From NCBI RefSeq assembly GCF_008033235.1, contig NZ_CP042432.1:186001-250000 (forward strand): a stretch of DNA of 64,000 bases, given 5' to 3'. Source of the DNA: Anseongella ginsenosidimutans. GTDB lineage: Bacteria > Bacteroidota > Bacteroidia > Sphingobacteriales > Sphingobacteriaceae. The notes under the pieces are model-generated. The model did no database searches and was not told the origin of the DNA. It saw nothing but the letters and a program-made list of their open reading frames with translations. A program made the position numbers and the translations under genes. This document shows, piece after piece, positions 54,077 through 63,218 of the stretch; position 1 is the stretch's first letter, and every line of letters begins with the position of its first letter.

Positions 54077-54655
54077 ATGGACAACTTTATTGACGCAATT
54101 AACCGGGTCATACGTACCCGCCGAAGCATTTTTCCCGCAAGCTATACCACGGAAGACATTCCGAAAGAAGTCATTGAGGCGATCATCGCCAATGCAAATT
54201 ATGCTCCAAGTCACAAGCTGACCCAACCCTGGCAGTTCAGCGTTTTCCGGAAAGAAGGCCTGGAAAGGCTTGCTGACGAGTTCGGACGCCTTTATAAAGA
54301 AAATGCCGCGCCCGGCAGCTTTCTTCCATCCAAACTGGATGCAATCAGAAACAAAGTATTAAGTTCATCCTGCGTAATTGCCATTATTCTGAAAACTCAT
54401 CCTGAAAAGCTGCCTGAATGGGAAGAACTGGCATCGGTCGCCTGCGCGGTACAGAATATGTGGTTAACCGCAACGGCCCTGCAGGTAGGCGCCTACTGGA
54501 GTACTCCCGGAACAATTTCCCAGCTTAGCGAATTTCTTCAGCTCAAGCCGGATGAGAAATGTATAGGGCTCTTTTACATGGGCTTCCACCAGGAGCTGCC
54601 CCGCGAGGCGCAGCGCAGCCCCATCTCAGAAAAAACAAGGTGGATCGAAGAATAA
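54077..54655 (+). CDS. nitroreductase family protein
   Basis: 192-residue FMN-dependent oxidoreductase. It starts with the family's RTRRSIFPASYTTEDIP (FMN phosphate contacts), then ANYAPSHKLTQPWQFSVF, and ACAVQNMWLTATALQVGAYWSTPG in the dimer core. The C-terminal GLFYMGFHQELPREAQRSPISEKTRWIEE fits the YdjA-like/nitroreductase group. The natural substrate is unknown. It is a single gene after a strong terminator; a TATTTTTA sequence just upstream may be a weak -7 box. Confidence 0.92.
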   Translation: MDNFIDAINRVIRTRRSIFPASYTTEDIPKEVIEAIIANANYAPSHKLTQPWQFSVFRKEGLERLADEFGRLYKENAAPGSFLPSKLDAIRNKVLSSSCVIAIILKTHPEKLPEWEELASVACAVQNMWLTATALQVGAYWSTPGTISQLSEFLQLKPDEKCIGLFYMGFHQELPREAQRSPISEKTRWIEE

Positions 54656-54670
54656 TAAACGATAAAAAGT

Positions 54671-54678
54671 TACCTTTG
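54671..54678 (+). promoter_or_regulatory. putative -7 promoter box of the lipoprotein gene at 54696
   Basis: TACCTTTG matches TAnnTTTG, 17 bases before the annotated ATG. No -33 element was seen. Confidence 0.4.
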
Positions 54679-54695
54679 TTAACAGGTGAACCCAG

Positions 54696-55364
54696 ATGAT
54701 ATTGAAGATGAAGAGATTTTTAATCCCTGCTGTTTTATCGCTTGTAATGTTTTCCGCCTGTCAGCCGGGCCCGAAGCAAAATCATTCCCAGTCCATTGAC
54801 AGTCTTCTGGACGATACGGTAACAAGCGAAGAAGGCCGGCAGATTAAAGAAGAGAAATCAGGTTCCGCAAAGGTGTCCTTCGAAAAATCCTATACGGCGC
54901 CCAATGGTATCCAATTCAATATTACTACACTGGGAGATGATTCGCTGAGGCAAATGCAGATCATTGCCGTCAGGGACGGAATCTTTCTTACAGATATCAT
55001 GGAAGAGATCGTAGGGGAACTTATTATCGTTCGCATTACCGATCTGAACGACAATGACAATCCTGAACTCCTGATATTCACCGAAACGCGGGATGATCAC
55101 GAATACTGGCATTTCTATGCCTATGAGTTCTCTGATAAGGACTGGAATAAGATATATTTTCCTGAGCTAAGCGAGGAAGCCCTCCGCGGGTACCGGGGAG
55201 AAGACGTTTACCGGTTGATAGGCCGTGACATGCTGAGAAGGACGTTTCCTGTTTTCCTGGAAAAAGACAGCACCAAATCCAGCGGCGGAAAACGGGTAAT
55301 AGAATACATGCTCAACGAAAAGGGCGAAATGTATATAGATACGATACTGGTTAATAAAAAGTAG
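54696..55364 (+). CDS. lipoprotein of unknown function
   Basis: 222 residues with a signal peptide ending at MFSAC (a second ATG four codons in is an equally good start). The mature part has a polar spacer and then a mixed alpha/beta domain: FEKSYTAPNGIQFNITTLGDDSLRQMQIIAV, then ITDLNDNDNPELLIFTETRDDHEYWHFYAYEF. The Asp/Asn-rich DLNDNDNPELLIF loop looks like an EF-hand-like calcium site. No family was recognised. It converges with sodC across a region containing a palindromic repeat. Confidence 0.8.
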   Translation: MILKMKRFLIPAVLSLVMFSACQPGPKQNHSQSIDSLLDDTVTSEEGRQIKEEKSGSAKVSFEKSYTAPNGIQFNITTLGDDSLRQMQIIAVRDGIFLTDIMEEIVGELIIVRITDLNDNDNPELLIFTETRDDHEYWHFYAYEFSDKDWNKIYFPELSEEALRGYRGEDVYRLIGRDMLRRTFPVFLEKDSTKSSGGKRVIEYMLNEKGEMYIDTILVNKK

Positions 55365-55397
55365 CAGGTATCCAGATTCGAAGGAGCGGGCCGGCCA

Positions 55398-55507
55398 GCG
55401 GAATTTTGCGTTGACCGCAGCGAGCGAATTTTGATTCTCAGGCGAATACGGAAGCATTCGGGATTCCAAAAATCAGCACAAGCGAGTCCGGATAACGCAA
55501 AATCCGC
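55398..55507. repeat. imperfect palindromic repeat, copy D
   Basis: The outer arms GCGGAATTTTGCGTT (from 55398) and AACGCAAAATCCGC (to about 55507) pair. Inside, the left arm has GCAGCGAGCGAATTTTGATTCT and the right arm has GCGAGTCCGGATA. Order and orientation are the same as in copy B at 7126-7212, almost 50 kb away. A small inner stem CGAAT/ATTCG is at the tip. It lies between the convergent lipoprotein and sodC genes and could serve as their terminator. Confidence 0.78.
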
Positions 55508-55560
55508 GCCCGTTCGGCGGGGAACACTTCTCCGTAATACTTGATACCTGCTACTGGGTA

Positions 55561-56157
55561 CTATTGCATTTCTATGACTGCGCAGCCTTTTCTTCCGCCG
55601 GCATTGCCGCTGGGCTGGCTGTGAAAGTCATCGTGCATTTCATGAACGATAATGGCGTGGCCAACAATGTTCTTGGTAGTATCGGTACAATCCAGGCACC
55701 AAAGATCGGTTGTTAATTCCAGGGTACCTTTTCCGTCTTCGCCTACTTCTATATTACCGATATCCCCTCTGTGGAAAGGCGCTTCGCCCCATTTTCCATG
55801 ATCCTCATTAGTGGGATTCCAGTGGCCTCCCGCTGAGGAACCGTCTTCCGAGCTGCAATCGCCGTTCTCATGGATGTGAATAGCGTGTGTTCCGTTGCCC
55901 GGCGAGGTAATATCCGCCACCATTTTTATTTCTCCGTTTTCTTCCGTAAAGGTTACGGTTCCGCTGATCCCGTTTTCGCCGAGGGGGCTGATATTGGCTA
56001 CAGCGGTTTTAACCGCAGATTCAGTCGCCATTGGCTCTTCGGTAGCGGAGGTATCGCCGGATTCGCTTCCCGATTGTGAAGAAGGGTTGTTGCAGGCCGA
56101 AAAGGAAACGGCAAGCATAGCAGAAAATGCAAATAAAGAGAGAGAGTTAGCTTTCAT
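55561..56157 (-). CDS. sodC: Cu/Zn superoxide dismutase, lipoprotein form
   Basis: Removes superoxide outside the cytoplasm. 198 residues. The signal peptide ends at SFSAC, then a Ser/Thr/Glu spacer (about 22-50) and the SOD beta barrel. Copper ligands are in HAIHIHENGDC, the bridging and zinc histidines in GGHWNP and EDHGKWGEAPFHRGD, the last copper histidine in GHAIIVHEM, and the disulfide partner in GGRKGCAVIE. All expected metal ligands are present. It is probably outer-membrane anchored and is a single minus-strand gene. Confidence 0.95.
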   Translation of the reverse strand: MKANSLSLFAFSAMLAVSFSACNNPSSQSGSESGDTSATEEPMATESAVKTAVANISPLGENGISGTVTFTEENGEIKMVADITSPGNGTHAIHIHENGDCSSEDGSSAGGHWNPTNEDHGKWGEAPFHRGDIGNIEVGEDGKGTLELTTDLWCLDCTDTTKNIVGHAIIVHEMHDDFHSQPSGNAGGRKGCAVIEMQ

Positions 56158-56345
56158 AACTTTAAACTTATTTTGAGGTTAAAAATTCTACGTTTTGGAG
56201 GCATATGAGATGTAAAGGTAACAAAAAACCTGCCAGTCTGCCATTCCAATTTTTTTTTGAGATTAAGGCCAGGGGGAAACAAAATATTTAATACTGAGTT
56301 TCGTTATATAGCATATAAATAAAATTTCGAAATCCTTTTACGCTT

Positions 56346-56552
56346 ATGATCAAATACTCTACTCCGAATGATTTGCTTCGTCTCTTCCGGGAAGAAGGAA
56401 CAGAAGAGAAAAGCTTTTTCAGCAAACCTGAATCCGATCAGACCGAGAGCCTGGCGCTTTTAAAGGAAATGCTGGATGGGTTATATACTGAGCCAGCCGA
56501 AAATTGTGTAAGGAAAGTCCTTGAATATTCCCGCTCGCTGAATCCACTATAA
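56346..56552 (+). CDS. small Bacteroidota protein ending in YSRSL motif
   Basis: 68 residues, acidic, no signal peptide. The C-terminal EPAENCVRKVLEYSRSLN resembles a short conserved motif that I recall from small hypothetical Bacteroidota proteins (P-S-x-x-T-V-x-x-I-L-x-Y-S-x-S-L type). It reads with good codon usage and lies 19 bases before nth on the same strand. Function unknown. Confidence 0.65.
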   Translation: MIKYSTPNDLLRLFREEGTEEKSFFSKPESDQTESLALLKEMLDGLYTEPAENCVRKVLEYSRSLNPL

Positions 56553-56560
56553 TTCCTTTC

Positions 56561-56568
56561 TATATTTG
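56561..56568 (+). promoter_or_regulatory. putative -7 promoter box of nth
   Basis: TATATTTG, an exact TAnnTTTG, lies in the gap after the small upstream gene and ends three bases before the nth ATG. It implies a leaderless or nearly leaderless nth transcript. Confidence 0.45.
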
Positions 56569-56571
56569 TAA

Positions 56572-57252
56572 ATGCTCAAAAAAGAACGTTACAAGGGATT
56601 TATAGATTTTTTCTCTACCCATCAGCCGGACGCGGAAACGGAATTACATTATACCAACCCTTTCGAATTGCTCGTGGCCGTTATTCTATCCGCCCAATGT
56701 ACCGACAAACGGGTAAATATGATCACGCCCGCGCTTTTTGAACGATTTCCTGCCGCAGCGCATCTTGCAGCGGCCGAACCCGAAGACGTTTTCCCCTATA
56801 TCAGGACCATTAGTTATCCGAACAACAAAGCAAAACACCTGGTGGGCATGGCCAGGATGCTGATGGAAACCTTTGAAGGCAAGATCCCCTCTGACATCGA
56901 TGATCTGCAAAAGCTTCCCGGCGTGGGCCGGAAAACCGCGAACGTAATTGCTTCGGTGGTCTACCAAATGCCTGCGATGGCCGTGGATACCCATGTGTTC
57001 AGGGTATCGCACCGCATTGGCCTGGTAAGCGACAAAGCCAGGACGCCTTATGCGGTGGAAAAAGAACTGCTCCGTTTTCTTCCTGAAGATAAGGTATATA
57101 TTGCCCACCACTGGCTTATCCTTCACGGCCGGTACATTTGCATTGCCCGTAATCCCAAATGCCTTGAATGCGGAATAACGGCGATTTGCAATTATTTTGC
57201 AAAAAACCGTCTGAAAGAAATCAAGCGCAGCGGCAACCCGAAAGGGGTTTAA
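56572..57252 (+). CDS. nth: endonuclease III (DNA glycosylase/AP lyase)
   Basis: Removes oxidised pyrimidines from DNA. 226 residues. The helix-hairpin-helix LPGVGRKTANVI (115-126) contains catalytic K121, and D139 (VDTHVFR) is the second catalytic residue, close to K120/D138 of E. coli. A C-terminal [4Fe-4S] site is formed by four cysteines spaced C-x6-C-x2-C-x5-C in CIARNPKCLECGITAIC. recA follows after 76 bases. Confidence 0.96.
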   Translation: MLKKERYKGFIDFFSTHQPDAETELHYTNPFELLVAVILSAQCTDKRVNMITPALFERFPAAAHLAAAEPEDVFPYIRTISYPNNKAKHLVGMARMLMETFEGKIPSDIDDLQKLPGVGRKTANVIASVVYQMPAMAVDTHVFRVSHRIGLVSDKARTPYAVEKELLRFLPEDKVYIAHHWLILHGRYICIARNPKCLECGITAICNYFAKNRLKEIKRSGNPKGV

Positions 57253-57328
57253 GAATGACACGAAATTTCTTAAAACTTGTACCTTTATTCCATGGGATAA
57301 TTCTTATCTTAGCAAAAATTTTTAGCAA

Positions 57329-58342
57329 ATGAGCGAAGTTAAAACAGAGAAGCTGAAGGCCTTACAGCTTACCCTTGATAAACTGGAAAAAGAATTTGGC
57401 AAAGGCACAATCATGCGCCTGGGCGATTCGCCCATTGTGAAAGTAGAAGCCATTCCCACCGGTTCCATTGGGCTGGACATTGCCCTGGGGATCGGCGGCT
57501 TTCCCAAGGGCCGGGTGGTAGAGATCTATGGTCCCGAATCTTCCGGTAAAACCACGCTGGCTATCCATGTAATTGCCGAAGCCCAGAAAAAAGGCGGGGT
57601 AGCGGCTTTTATTGATGCGGAACATGCATTTGACAAATATTACGCCCGTCAATTGGGTGTGGATGTGGACAACCTGCTTATTTCTCAACCGGATAACGGG
57701 GAACAGGCGCTTGAGATTGCCGATAACCTGATCCGCTCCGGGGCCATTGACGTCCTTGTAGTGGATTCGGTGGCTGCGCTTGTACCCAAAAGCGAGCTGG
57801 AGGGAGAAATGGGCGATTCCAAAATGGGCTTGCAGGCCCGGCTAATGTCACAAGCCATGCGCAAGCTCACAGCCACTATAAGTAAAACTGGCTGCTGCTG
57901 TATATTTATCAATCAGCTCAGGGAAAAGATCGGCGTGATGTTCGGGAACCCCGAAACCACCACGGGCGGGAATGCTCTCAAATTTTACTCCTCGCTCCGG
58001 TTGGATATTCGCCGTATCAGCCAGATCAAAGACGCAGATGAAGTGAGCGGAAACCGTGTCCGGGTAAAAGTGGTCAAAAATAAGGTTGCCCCTCCTTTCC
58101 GTATTGCTGAATTTGATATTATTTACGGGGAAGGGATTTCCAAAGTCGGAGAGATCATTGACCTTGGAGTTGAATTTGGAGTTGTCAAAAAATCGGGCTC
58201 CTGGTTCAGTTATGGCGAAACCAAGCTTGGACAGGGCCGGGAAGCTGTCAAGCAGCTGCTGCTCGACAATCCCGAACTTTCCGCCGAACTGGAAGCAAAG
58301 ATCAAAGAGATCGTTACCGGGGATAAGCTGGAAGAAAAATAA
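57329..58342 (+). CDS. recA: recombinase RecA
   Basis: Strand-exchange ATPase for homologous recombination and DNA-damage response. 337 residues. Walker [10 protein letters not shown] is at 68-76, then [38 protein letters not shown], loop 2 region [19 protein letters not shown] and C-terminal [19 protein letters not shown] about 20 bases before the start resembles a -7 box. No LexA-like palindrome was seen upstream. Confidence 0.98.
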   Translation: MSEVKTEKLKALQLTLDKLEKEFGKGTIMRLGDSPIVKVEAIPTGSIGLDIALGIGGFPKGRVVEIYGPESSGKTTLAIHVIAEAQKKGGVAAFIDAEHAFDKYYARQLGVDVDNLLISQPDNGEQALEIADNLIRSGAIDVLVVDSVAALVPKSELEGEMGDSKMGLQARLMSQAMRKLTATISKTGCCCIFINQLREKIGVMFGNPETTTGGNALKFYSSLRLDIRRISQIKDADEVSGNRVRVKVVKNKVAPPFRIAEFDIIYGEGISKVGEIIDLGVEFGVVKKSGSWFSYGETKLGQGREAVKQLLLDNPELSAELEAKIKEIVTGDKLEEK

Positions 58343-58417
58343 CCTCTCCCATTCCTACCAGCGTTTTAAGAGTCGCCTTCGGCTTCCGGAAACGTTGCGC
58401 GAGAGGATGATAATTCA

Positions 58418-58445
58418 TTAAGGGCGCAAAAAATTGCGCCCTTAA
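58418..58445. terminator. hairpin terminator between recA and the gene at 58505
   Basis: A perfect 12-base stem TTAAGGGCGCAA/TTGCGCCCTTAA with an AAAA loop sits between convergent genes. T tracts are weak, so it may act with another signal or mark the mRNA end. Confidence 0.7.
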
Positions 58446-58504
58446 TGATATAAAACAGGCAAAAGAATGAATAACCAGAGTCTGCCTGTCACAGGAAGGC
58501 GGGG

Positions 58505-58975
58505 TTAATTCCGCAGCAGGTTATTCAGGTTTTCCCAGAAAAAAAGCTGCAAGCCGTCTTTGCCTTGGAGCAGGATCATCCGCGCGTCCCGGTAATCCAT
58601 TACGAATACGTCCTTTGGCTTAAAGCTTCTGATCACCTTCCCAAAAATAATGTCTTTGGAAAGCTGCCCGTATAAGTCCTTTTCTATGGGCTTGATCTTA
58701 TCCAGGTGGTTTGCCATCAGGGAGTCAAGCGCCCTGACAGAGAACGCTCCATCGCCCCTCTGACCGATATTTCCATGAAGGATATTTTCAATCATCGCTT
58801 CCTGCATATCTTCCACTTTATCCTTGAACGGATAAATAAGGGTCTCCAGCTTGCGCACATCGCGGTTCTCCGCAGCTGCCCGGAGTTCAGTAAAAAAGCC
58901 CTTAAACCCCGGCGCCTGCCAGCCCTGGAAAAAAGCCGGAAAAGCCAGCAAAAAATAGATCATGATCGTTTGCAT
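58505..58975 (-). CDS. small exported protein of unknown function
   Basis: 156 residues with a short signal peptide (MIYFLLAFPAFFQGWQA). The mature part is helical, then mixed: FFTELRAAAENRDVRKLETLIYPF, later KPKDVFVMDYRDARMILLQGKDGLQLFFW, which looks like an SH3-like or NTF2-like strand pair. No family was recognised. It is the last gene of the collagen-like lipoprotein operon (six bases after the gene before), so it may be processed or act with those proteins. Confidence 0.75.
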   Translation of the reverse strand: MQTIMIYFLLAFPAFFQGWQAPGFKGFFTELRAAAENRDVRKLETLIYPFKDKVEDMQEAMIENILHGNIGQRGDGAFSVRALDSLMANHLDKIKPIEKDLYGQLSKDIIFGKVIRSFKPKDVFVMDYRDARMILLQGKDGLQLFFWENLNNLLRN

Positions 58976-58981
58976 AGAGTT

Positions 58982-59734
58982 TTATTCACTTATTCCCAGG
59001 AATCGCTTTGCTTCCTGGTAGTCTTCTAAATGAATGCCTCTCGCAGCCAGGCCGGAAATGTCCACACCGCCGGGGATCAGTACGTATTTAAATTTAGCGT
59101 CAGCAAGCGCGTGCGGAATGGTAAGCGCATCGCCTTTCGTCAGAAGAATTGAGATGACCGATAAATCGGGAAGGGTTGCACAATAAGCGTCCGCGTTGAG
59201 AATCGTTGTCTGCCGCGGGATCAATGAAACTTCGGGCGCGCCTATTGCTATCTCAATCCGGATATAAACTAGAACTATGCCCCCATTATTGAAGAATGCA
59301 TCTGTAAACTCAGGTACGTTAATGTGATGCACCTTGCGGTCGGGCGTATTTGTCCTGTTCCAGGTGGGATCAATCCAATCCGAATACATAATATTTGCCG
59401 TGCCCGGAGGGCCTTGCGGGCCGGTTGCTCCTCTGGGCCCCTGCGGGCCGGTTGCACCACGCGGCCCCTGCGGGCCGGTTTCGCCTTGCGGACCGGTTGC
59501 ACCGCGCGGTCCCTGCGGGCCGGTCTCTCCATTTGGTCCCTGTGCGCCGGCCGCACCACGCGGGCCTTGAGATCCGGCAGGGCCGGCAGGGCCCAAATCT
59601 CCCTGGTCTCCTTTTATTCCCTGTTCGCCTTGCGGCCCCGCGGGACCGGGAGGCCCTTCTTTTTCACAGGAACTTAATATCATCAGGCCGGATAAAGCGA
59701 ACGCGCCTGCAAGAATTTTTAAAGATCTGTACAT
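58982..59734 (-). CDS. collagen-like lipoprotein 1
   Basis: 250 residues. The signal peptide ends at the lipobox LSSC (C23). About 28 perfect Gly-X-Y triplets follow (27-111), rich in GPQ, GPR and GAT, interrupted nowhere. Next is a junction [14 protein letters not shown] (110-123) and a C-terminal domain that ends [18 protein letters not shown] then YQEA. The triplets should form a collagen triple helix, so a trimeric stalk on the outer membrane is likely. The C-terminal domain is shared with the two paralogues at 61051 and 61751. Function unknown; adhesion or matrix formation is a guess. Confidence 0.88.
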   Translation of the reverse strand: MYRSLKILAGAFALSGLMILSSCEKEGPPGPAGPQGEQGIKGDQGDLGPAGPAGSQGPRGAAGAQGPNGETGPQGPRGATGPQGETGPQGPRGATGPQGPRGATGPQGPPGTANIMYSDWIDPTWNRTNTPDRKVHHINVPEFTDAFFNNGGIVLVYIRIEIAIGAPEVSLIPRQTTILNADAYCATLPDLSVISILLTKGDALTIPHALADAKFKYVLIPGGVDISGLAARGIHLEDYQEAKRFLGISE

Positions 59735-59745
59735 ATTGACTCCTT

Positions 59746-61026
59746 TTATTGTTTGATAAATTCCACTCTCCTGTTCTGCGCCCTACCCTCAGGGCCATCG
59801 TTAGGCGCAACAGGATCGGATTCTCCCTTGCCCCCGGTTTCCATTCTTTCGGGAAGAATTCCAAATTCCGATGCAAGGACGGCTTTTACCGAAGTCGCCC
59901 GCTCCTGCGATAGTTTAAGGTTGAGTTCTTCCGGGCCGTCGGCATCCGTATGCCCGATGATCTGCACCCTGACATCTGCATTCTCCTGCAATACACTGGC
60001 AATCTCTTTCAGTACGCCATAGGATTCAGGCTGCACCCTGGCGGAGTTCACATCAAAATGAATTCCGGTGGTAGTCCATCTGCCTTCGGTAATAAGTTTG
60101 CTGCGGGCATCTTCACCCGTTTCAGCTATACGGAGGTTAGCAATATAAAAGGACTCCTTGGGGGCGGGAATGATCTCGCCAGCCCGGAAATGAAAGTTAT
60201 TCCGTAGTGTTGCAGGTTCAAACGCACGCGGCAGATCAAAAAGTTTTTCATGATCCAGGTACAGCCGGATGCGCTGCTTGTTCACACTGATACTTACCCT
60301 TATTGGTTTTCCTGCTGCCTTATTGGTAAAGTATTCCTTATTCGTTTCCCGGCCGGAATACAGGCTGGTACTGTAACCTACTTTGTCCAGGAAATGATCG
60401 ATGCGGAAATAAAAAAGCTTCCCGCCCTTTAACCCTTCCTTCGCTGGATTAGCGCTTTCAGAGAAGCCAAAAGTAACCGGCGGGCGAGTGCTGCCCGAGG
60501 GATAGAAAAGGTCAAATTCAACCGTGAAATTTTCCGGAAGCGTCTTGCCCGTTTCAGGAAAACTGGTGGTATTATCCGGGACTTTCAGCCATTTTCCAGA
60601 TTGCCCGCCCAGGCTAACTACTTCTCCCGAACCGCTGGTATTCCAGCGCGCGGGGAAGTCACCCGTGTTATCAGCCGAAAAGTCATCATAAAACAGCAGG
60701 CTTTCCCCGGGAAGAAAGTCGAATTTCGAGTAAACAGCGAATTCTCCCGCCGCATTTACTGCCGCCTCCTTATCCTCACCAGCATTGGCCTGTCCTGCTC
60801 CGTCAGGCTGCCCTTCGTTCACTTTGTCTTCTCCGGCCTCCTTTCCGTTTCCTTCGGCCGCTTCTTCTACCTTGTCAAGGCCTTTATCCACCGCCTCGCC
60901 GGTTTTCCGGTCGATCCGTTCTTCTACTTTGCGTTTTACCTTTTTTCCCAGCCGTTCGAGGATCTGGGCCTCGGCAATACTACCGCCTGCTATCGCGAAC
61001 AGTAGTGTAAACAGGAAATATTTCAT
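59746..61026 (-). CDS. OmpA family protein with central lectin-like domain
   Basis: 426 residues. Signal peptide (ends AEAQ), then a charged helical segment ([32 protein letters not shown], about 25-56) and an acidic low-complexity linker. A central beta domain (about 95-300, [25 protein letters not shown]) resembles concanavalin-like laminin-G folds. The C-terminal OmpA peptidoglycan-binding domain (about 315-426) carries [20 protein letters not shown] and NRRVEFIK. It could anchor the neighbouring collagen-like lipoproteins to the wall. It sits between two of them in the operon with gaps of 11 and 24 bases. Confidence 0.9.
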   Translation of the reverse strand: MKYFLFTLLFAIAGGSIAEAQILERLGKKVKRKVEERIDRKTGEAVDKGLDKVEEAAEGNGKEAGEDKVNEGQPDGAGQANAGEDKEAAVNAAGEFAVYSKFDFLPGESLLFYDDFSADNTGDFPARWNTSGSGEVVSLGGQSGKWLKVPDNTTSFPETGKTLPENFTVEFDLFYPSGSTRPPVTFGFSESANPAKEGLKGGKLFYFRIDHFLDKVGYSTSLYSGRETNKEYFTNKAAGKPIRVSISVNKQRIRLYLDHEKLFDLPRAFEPATLRNNFHFRAGEIIPAPKESFYIANLRIAETGEDARSKLITEGRWTTTGIHFDVNSARVQPESYGVLKEIASVLQENADVRVQIIGHTDADGPEELNLKLSQERATSVKAVLASEFGILPERMETGGKGESDPVAPNDGPEGRAQNRRVEFIKQ

Positions 61027-61050
61027 GATCTCAGTTTTAATCTTCTTCTA

Positions 61051-61734
61051 TCAATGCAGATTTTCAAGAGCCTGAACTACTTCATCGTAATTGTTCAAGT
61101 CTACGCCGCTTCTTTCCAGTGCGGAAATATCCACCCCGCCGGGGATAAGTACATATCGAAACCTGGTAACGGCCGCCCCTGCTTCGTTGCTTGTCAGGGG
61201 ACCGTCAAAAGATCGCACGTTAATATATATCCCGTTTCCGTACACGTAGGATTCGTAAATTCTGTCAACGCTTCCGTCAACTTTATAAAAAGTTTGGGGC
61301 AAAAGATAATCATAGCGGGTAGAAGAAGTCGGCTGGCGACGATAATATACCAGAACAACGCCCTTGCTTAAAAAATCAGTAGTGATCGTCGATTCTGTTA
61401 CGCGTAATTGTTTAAAATCCGGCTCGTCCGTACTCCATACAGGTGCGAACCAGTCGGAATACATGACGTTCGCCGTGCCGGGGTCCCCTTTAGGACCCGT
61501 TGCGCCGCGGGGACCTGTTGCACCCGTTGCGCCGCGGGGGCCGGCGGCCCCGGTTTCACCCCTGGGACCAGTGTCTCCAGGATCGCCCTTATCACCCTTA
61601 TCGCCTTTTGCGCCTGATGCCCCCTGTTCGCCCTGCGGCCCGCTTGGGCCGGCAGGCCCTTCCTTTTCACAGGATGTGAAGGCGAATAAAAGGGACAAGG
61701 TGAGCATTATCGTAGTTAATGTATGGTGTTTCAT
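61051..61734 (-). CDS. collagen-like lipoprotein 2
   Basis: 227 residues, paralogue of the proteins at 58982 and 61751. Lipobox at FTSC (C22), [17 protein letters not shown] start, then about 20 Gly-X-Y triplets (26-86) with GDKGDKGD and GPRGATG words. The junction [16 protein letters not shown] follows, and a C-terminal domain ending [18 protein letters not shown]. Trimerisation is expected from the triplets. The stalk is shorter than in copy 1, as if triplets expand and contract. Function unknown. Confidence 0.88.
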   Translation of the reverse strand: MKHHTLTTIMLTLSLLFAFTSCEKEGPAGPSGPQGEQGASGAKGDKGDKGDPGDTGPRGETGAAGPRGATGATGPRGATGPKGDPGTANVMYSDWFAPVWSTDEPDFKQLRVTESTITTDFLSKGVVLVYYRRQPTSSTRYDYLLPQTFYKVDGSVDRIYESYVYGNGIYINVRSFDGPLTSNEAGAAVTRFRYVLIPGGVDISALERSGVDLNNYDEVVQALENLH

Positions 61735-61750
61735 TTCTGTTGATTAATCG

Positions 61751-62482
61751 CTAATTCTTTAGATCCAGCAGCTGTGCCGCCTCTGCGTAGCTGATCCTGC
61801 TCCAGTCAATGTCCGTCGCCAGCCTGCCTGAAACCTCAACGCCCGCTGGTATCAGCACATAGCGAAACTCGTTCCCCCTGAACCCTGCATAGTCGTACTC
61901 TGTGAGGGCTGTGCCATCCGTACTGACAATCCGGATAAGAATGGAATTGATGGTACTTACCCCGAAAGAACCTCCGGACCAGGTATAGTCGACATTGGAA
62001 TAGGTATAAGGCAGCATATTATGCTGTCCGTTCCCGAAATTTTTGCCGTAAAGCACCAGCAGGCCGCCGGAAGACAGGAATCCTGCGATATGCTCCGCAT
62101 TTACAAGATCCAGTACATTGGCGGGGAATGTATACTTCATTGTCTTGTGTGTAGGCGTATTAGGTGTTGAATTAATTTCATATTCAATCCATCCCGAGGA
62201 TACTACATTCGCCGTGCCGGGGTCACCTTTATCCCCTTTAGGGCCGGTTGCCCCGCGGGGCCCGGTCGCACCTGTTGCTCCGGTGGCACCACGGGGACCG
62301 GTAGCGCCGGTCTCTCCCCTGGGGCCGGTAGCCCCCGGATCCCCTTTATCGCCTTTCGGACCGGCTGCCCCTTGTTCTCCCTGGGGGCCGCTGGGGCCGG
62401 CAGGCCCTTCCTTTTCACAGGCGGTGAATGCAACTGCCAGCAAAACAGCCAGCAGTATGCCGGTAAGTCTAATTTGTTTCAT
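61751..62482 (-). CDS. collagen-like lipoprotein 3
   Basis: 243 residues. Lipobox at FTAC (C22), the same [17 protein letters not shown] entry as copy 2, about 21 Gly-X-Y triplets (26-89), the diverged junction [13 protein letters not shown], and a C-terminal domain ending [18 protein letters not shown]. It is the most divergent of the three after the stalk: the junction lacks the YSDW of the other two and the middle of the domain is different. It lies directly upstream of copy 2 (16 bases). Confidence 0.88.
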   Translation of the reverse strand: MKQIRLTGILLAVLLAVAFTACEKEGPAGPSGPQGEQGAAGPKGDKGDPGATGPRGETGATGPRGATGATGATGPRGATGPKGDKGDPGTANVVSSGWIEYEINSTPNTPTHKTMKYTFPANVLDLVNAEHIAGFLSSGGLLVLYGKNFGNGQHNMLPYTYSNVDYTWSGGSFGVSTINSILIRIVSTDGTALTEYDYAGFRGNEFRYVLIPAGVEVSGRLATDIDWSRISYAEAAQLLDLKN

Positions 62483-62516
62483 ATTCGTACAACTTTATTT
62501 ATGATCTGTCAATCCG

Positions 62517-63218
62517 TTAAAATTTTTCTGTCAATACCAGGCTGCCGGACAGTTCACCGCTTTCATCATAACTTTCACCCTGGACCATACCGGTGCCTTC
62601 GGCATACCACTGTATGGTTTTCGTGCTGAAATTCATCGGCTTGTCCATTACTTTCATTTCCATATTCATTTTTCCTTCGATCTTCAGGCAACTGAAGGTG
62701 CCGGCCGGTACAGTAAGGGATTCCCGGCTAATGACCTTTTTGCCGGTAAACGTCATTTTCAGGGTGGTAAAAACCGTTCCTTCCATTTTCATGGTCATGG
62801 TAAGGCTGGCGTCGGGCAATTCATCACCTACCTGAAGGCTGGCGGGCATCACCAGGTCATCACTCTCGACTTCGGTTTCCATTCCTTCCATGGCCGAAGC
62901 TTGCGCAGGATAGTAAAGGGCTCTTGTGTCGATATACATTTTATCATCATCGCATTCCATCGTATATTCCACACTAGTGCCCTCGCCTGTCGCATTATCG
63001 CGGATATCTCGTTTCACAGTATAAATTACCCGCTCTCCGCTGCGGGTTATATCCAGCACGGTAAAGCGGATAGAACCGTTGGCTTCTCCTCCGGGATCTC
63101 TCGTTTCCAGCTGAAAGCCTTCACCAACGGCATAAGGAAACCATTGCTCACAGGCGATTTGTGCGCCGGCAACCTGGTTCAGGAAAAGGAGGGATAACAG
63201 GAAGTATTTCATGATCAA
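62517..63218 (-). CDS. TapB/DUF3108-like exported protein
   Basis: 233 residues with a signal peptide (ends VAGAQ). It consists of beta strands in the pattern of the TapB/DUF3108 group: WFPYAVGEGFQLETRD, SIRFTVLDITRSGERVIYTVKRD, ESLTVPAGTFSCLKIEGKMNMEMKV and IQWYAEGTGMVQGESYDESGEL. This strand order is typical of periplasmic lipid-binding-like or YcfL/LolA-like half barrels. Function unknown. It follows the lipoprotein at 63219 with no gap, so it is co-transcribed with the collagen-like genes. Confidence 0.75.
   Translation of the reverse strand: MIMKYFLLSLLFLNQVAGAQIACEQWFPYAVGEGFQLETRDPGGEANGSIRFTVLDITRSGERVIYTVKRDIRDNATGEGTSVEYTMECDDDKMYIDTRALYYPAQASAMEGMETEVESDDLVMPASLQVGDELPDASLTMTMKMEGTVFTTLKMTFTGKKVISRESLTVPAGTFSCLKIEGKMNMEMKVMDKPMNFSTKTIQWYAEGTGMVQGESYDESGELSGSLVLTEKF

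Noticed and set aside
59324-59739. Plus-strand frames rich in Gly, Arg and Cys opposite the collagen-like genes
   Set aside because: Direct result of the repetitive Gly-X-Y codons on the other strand.
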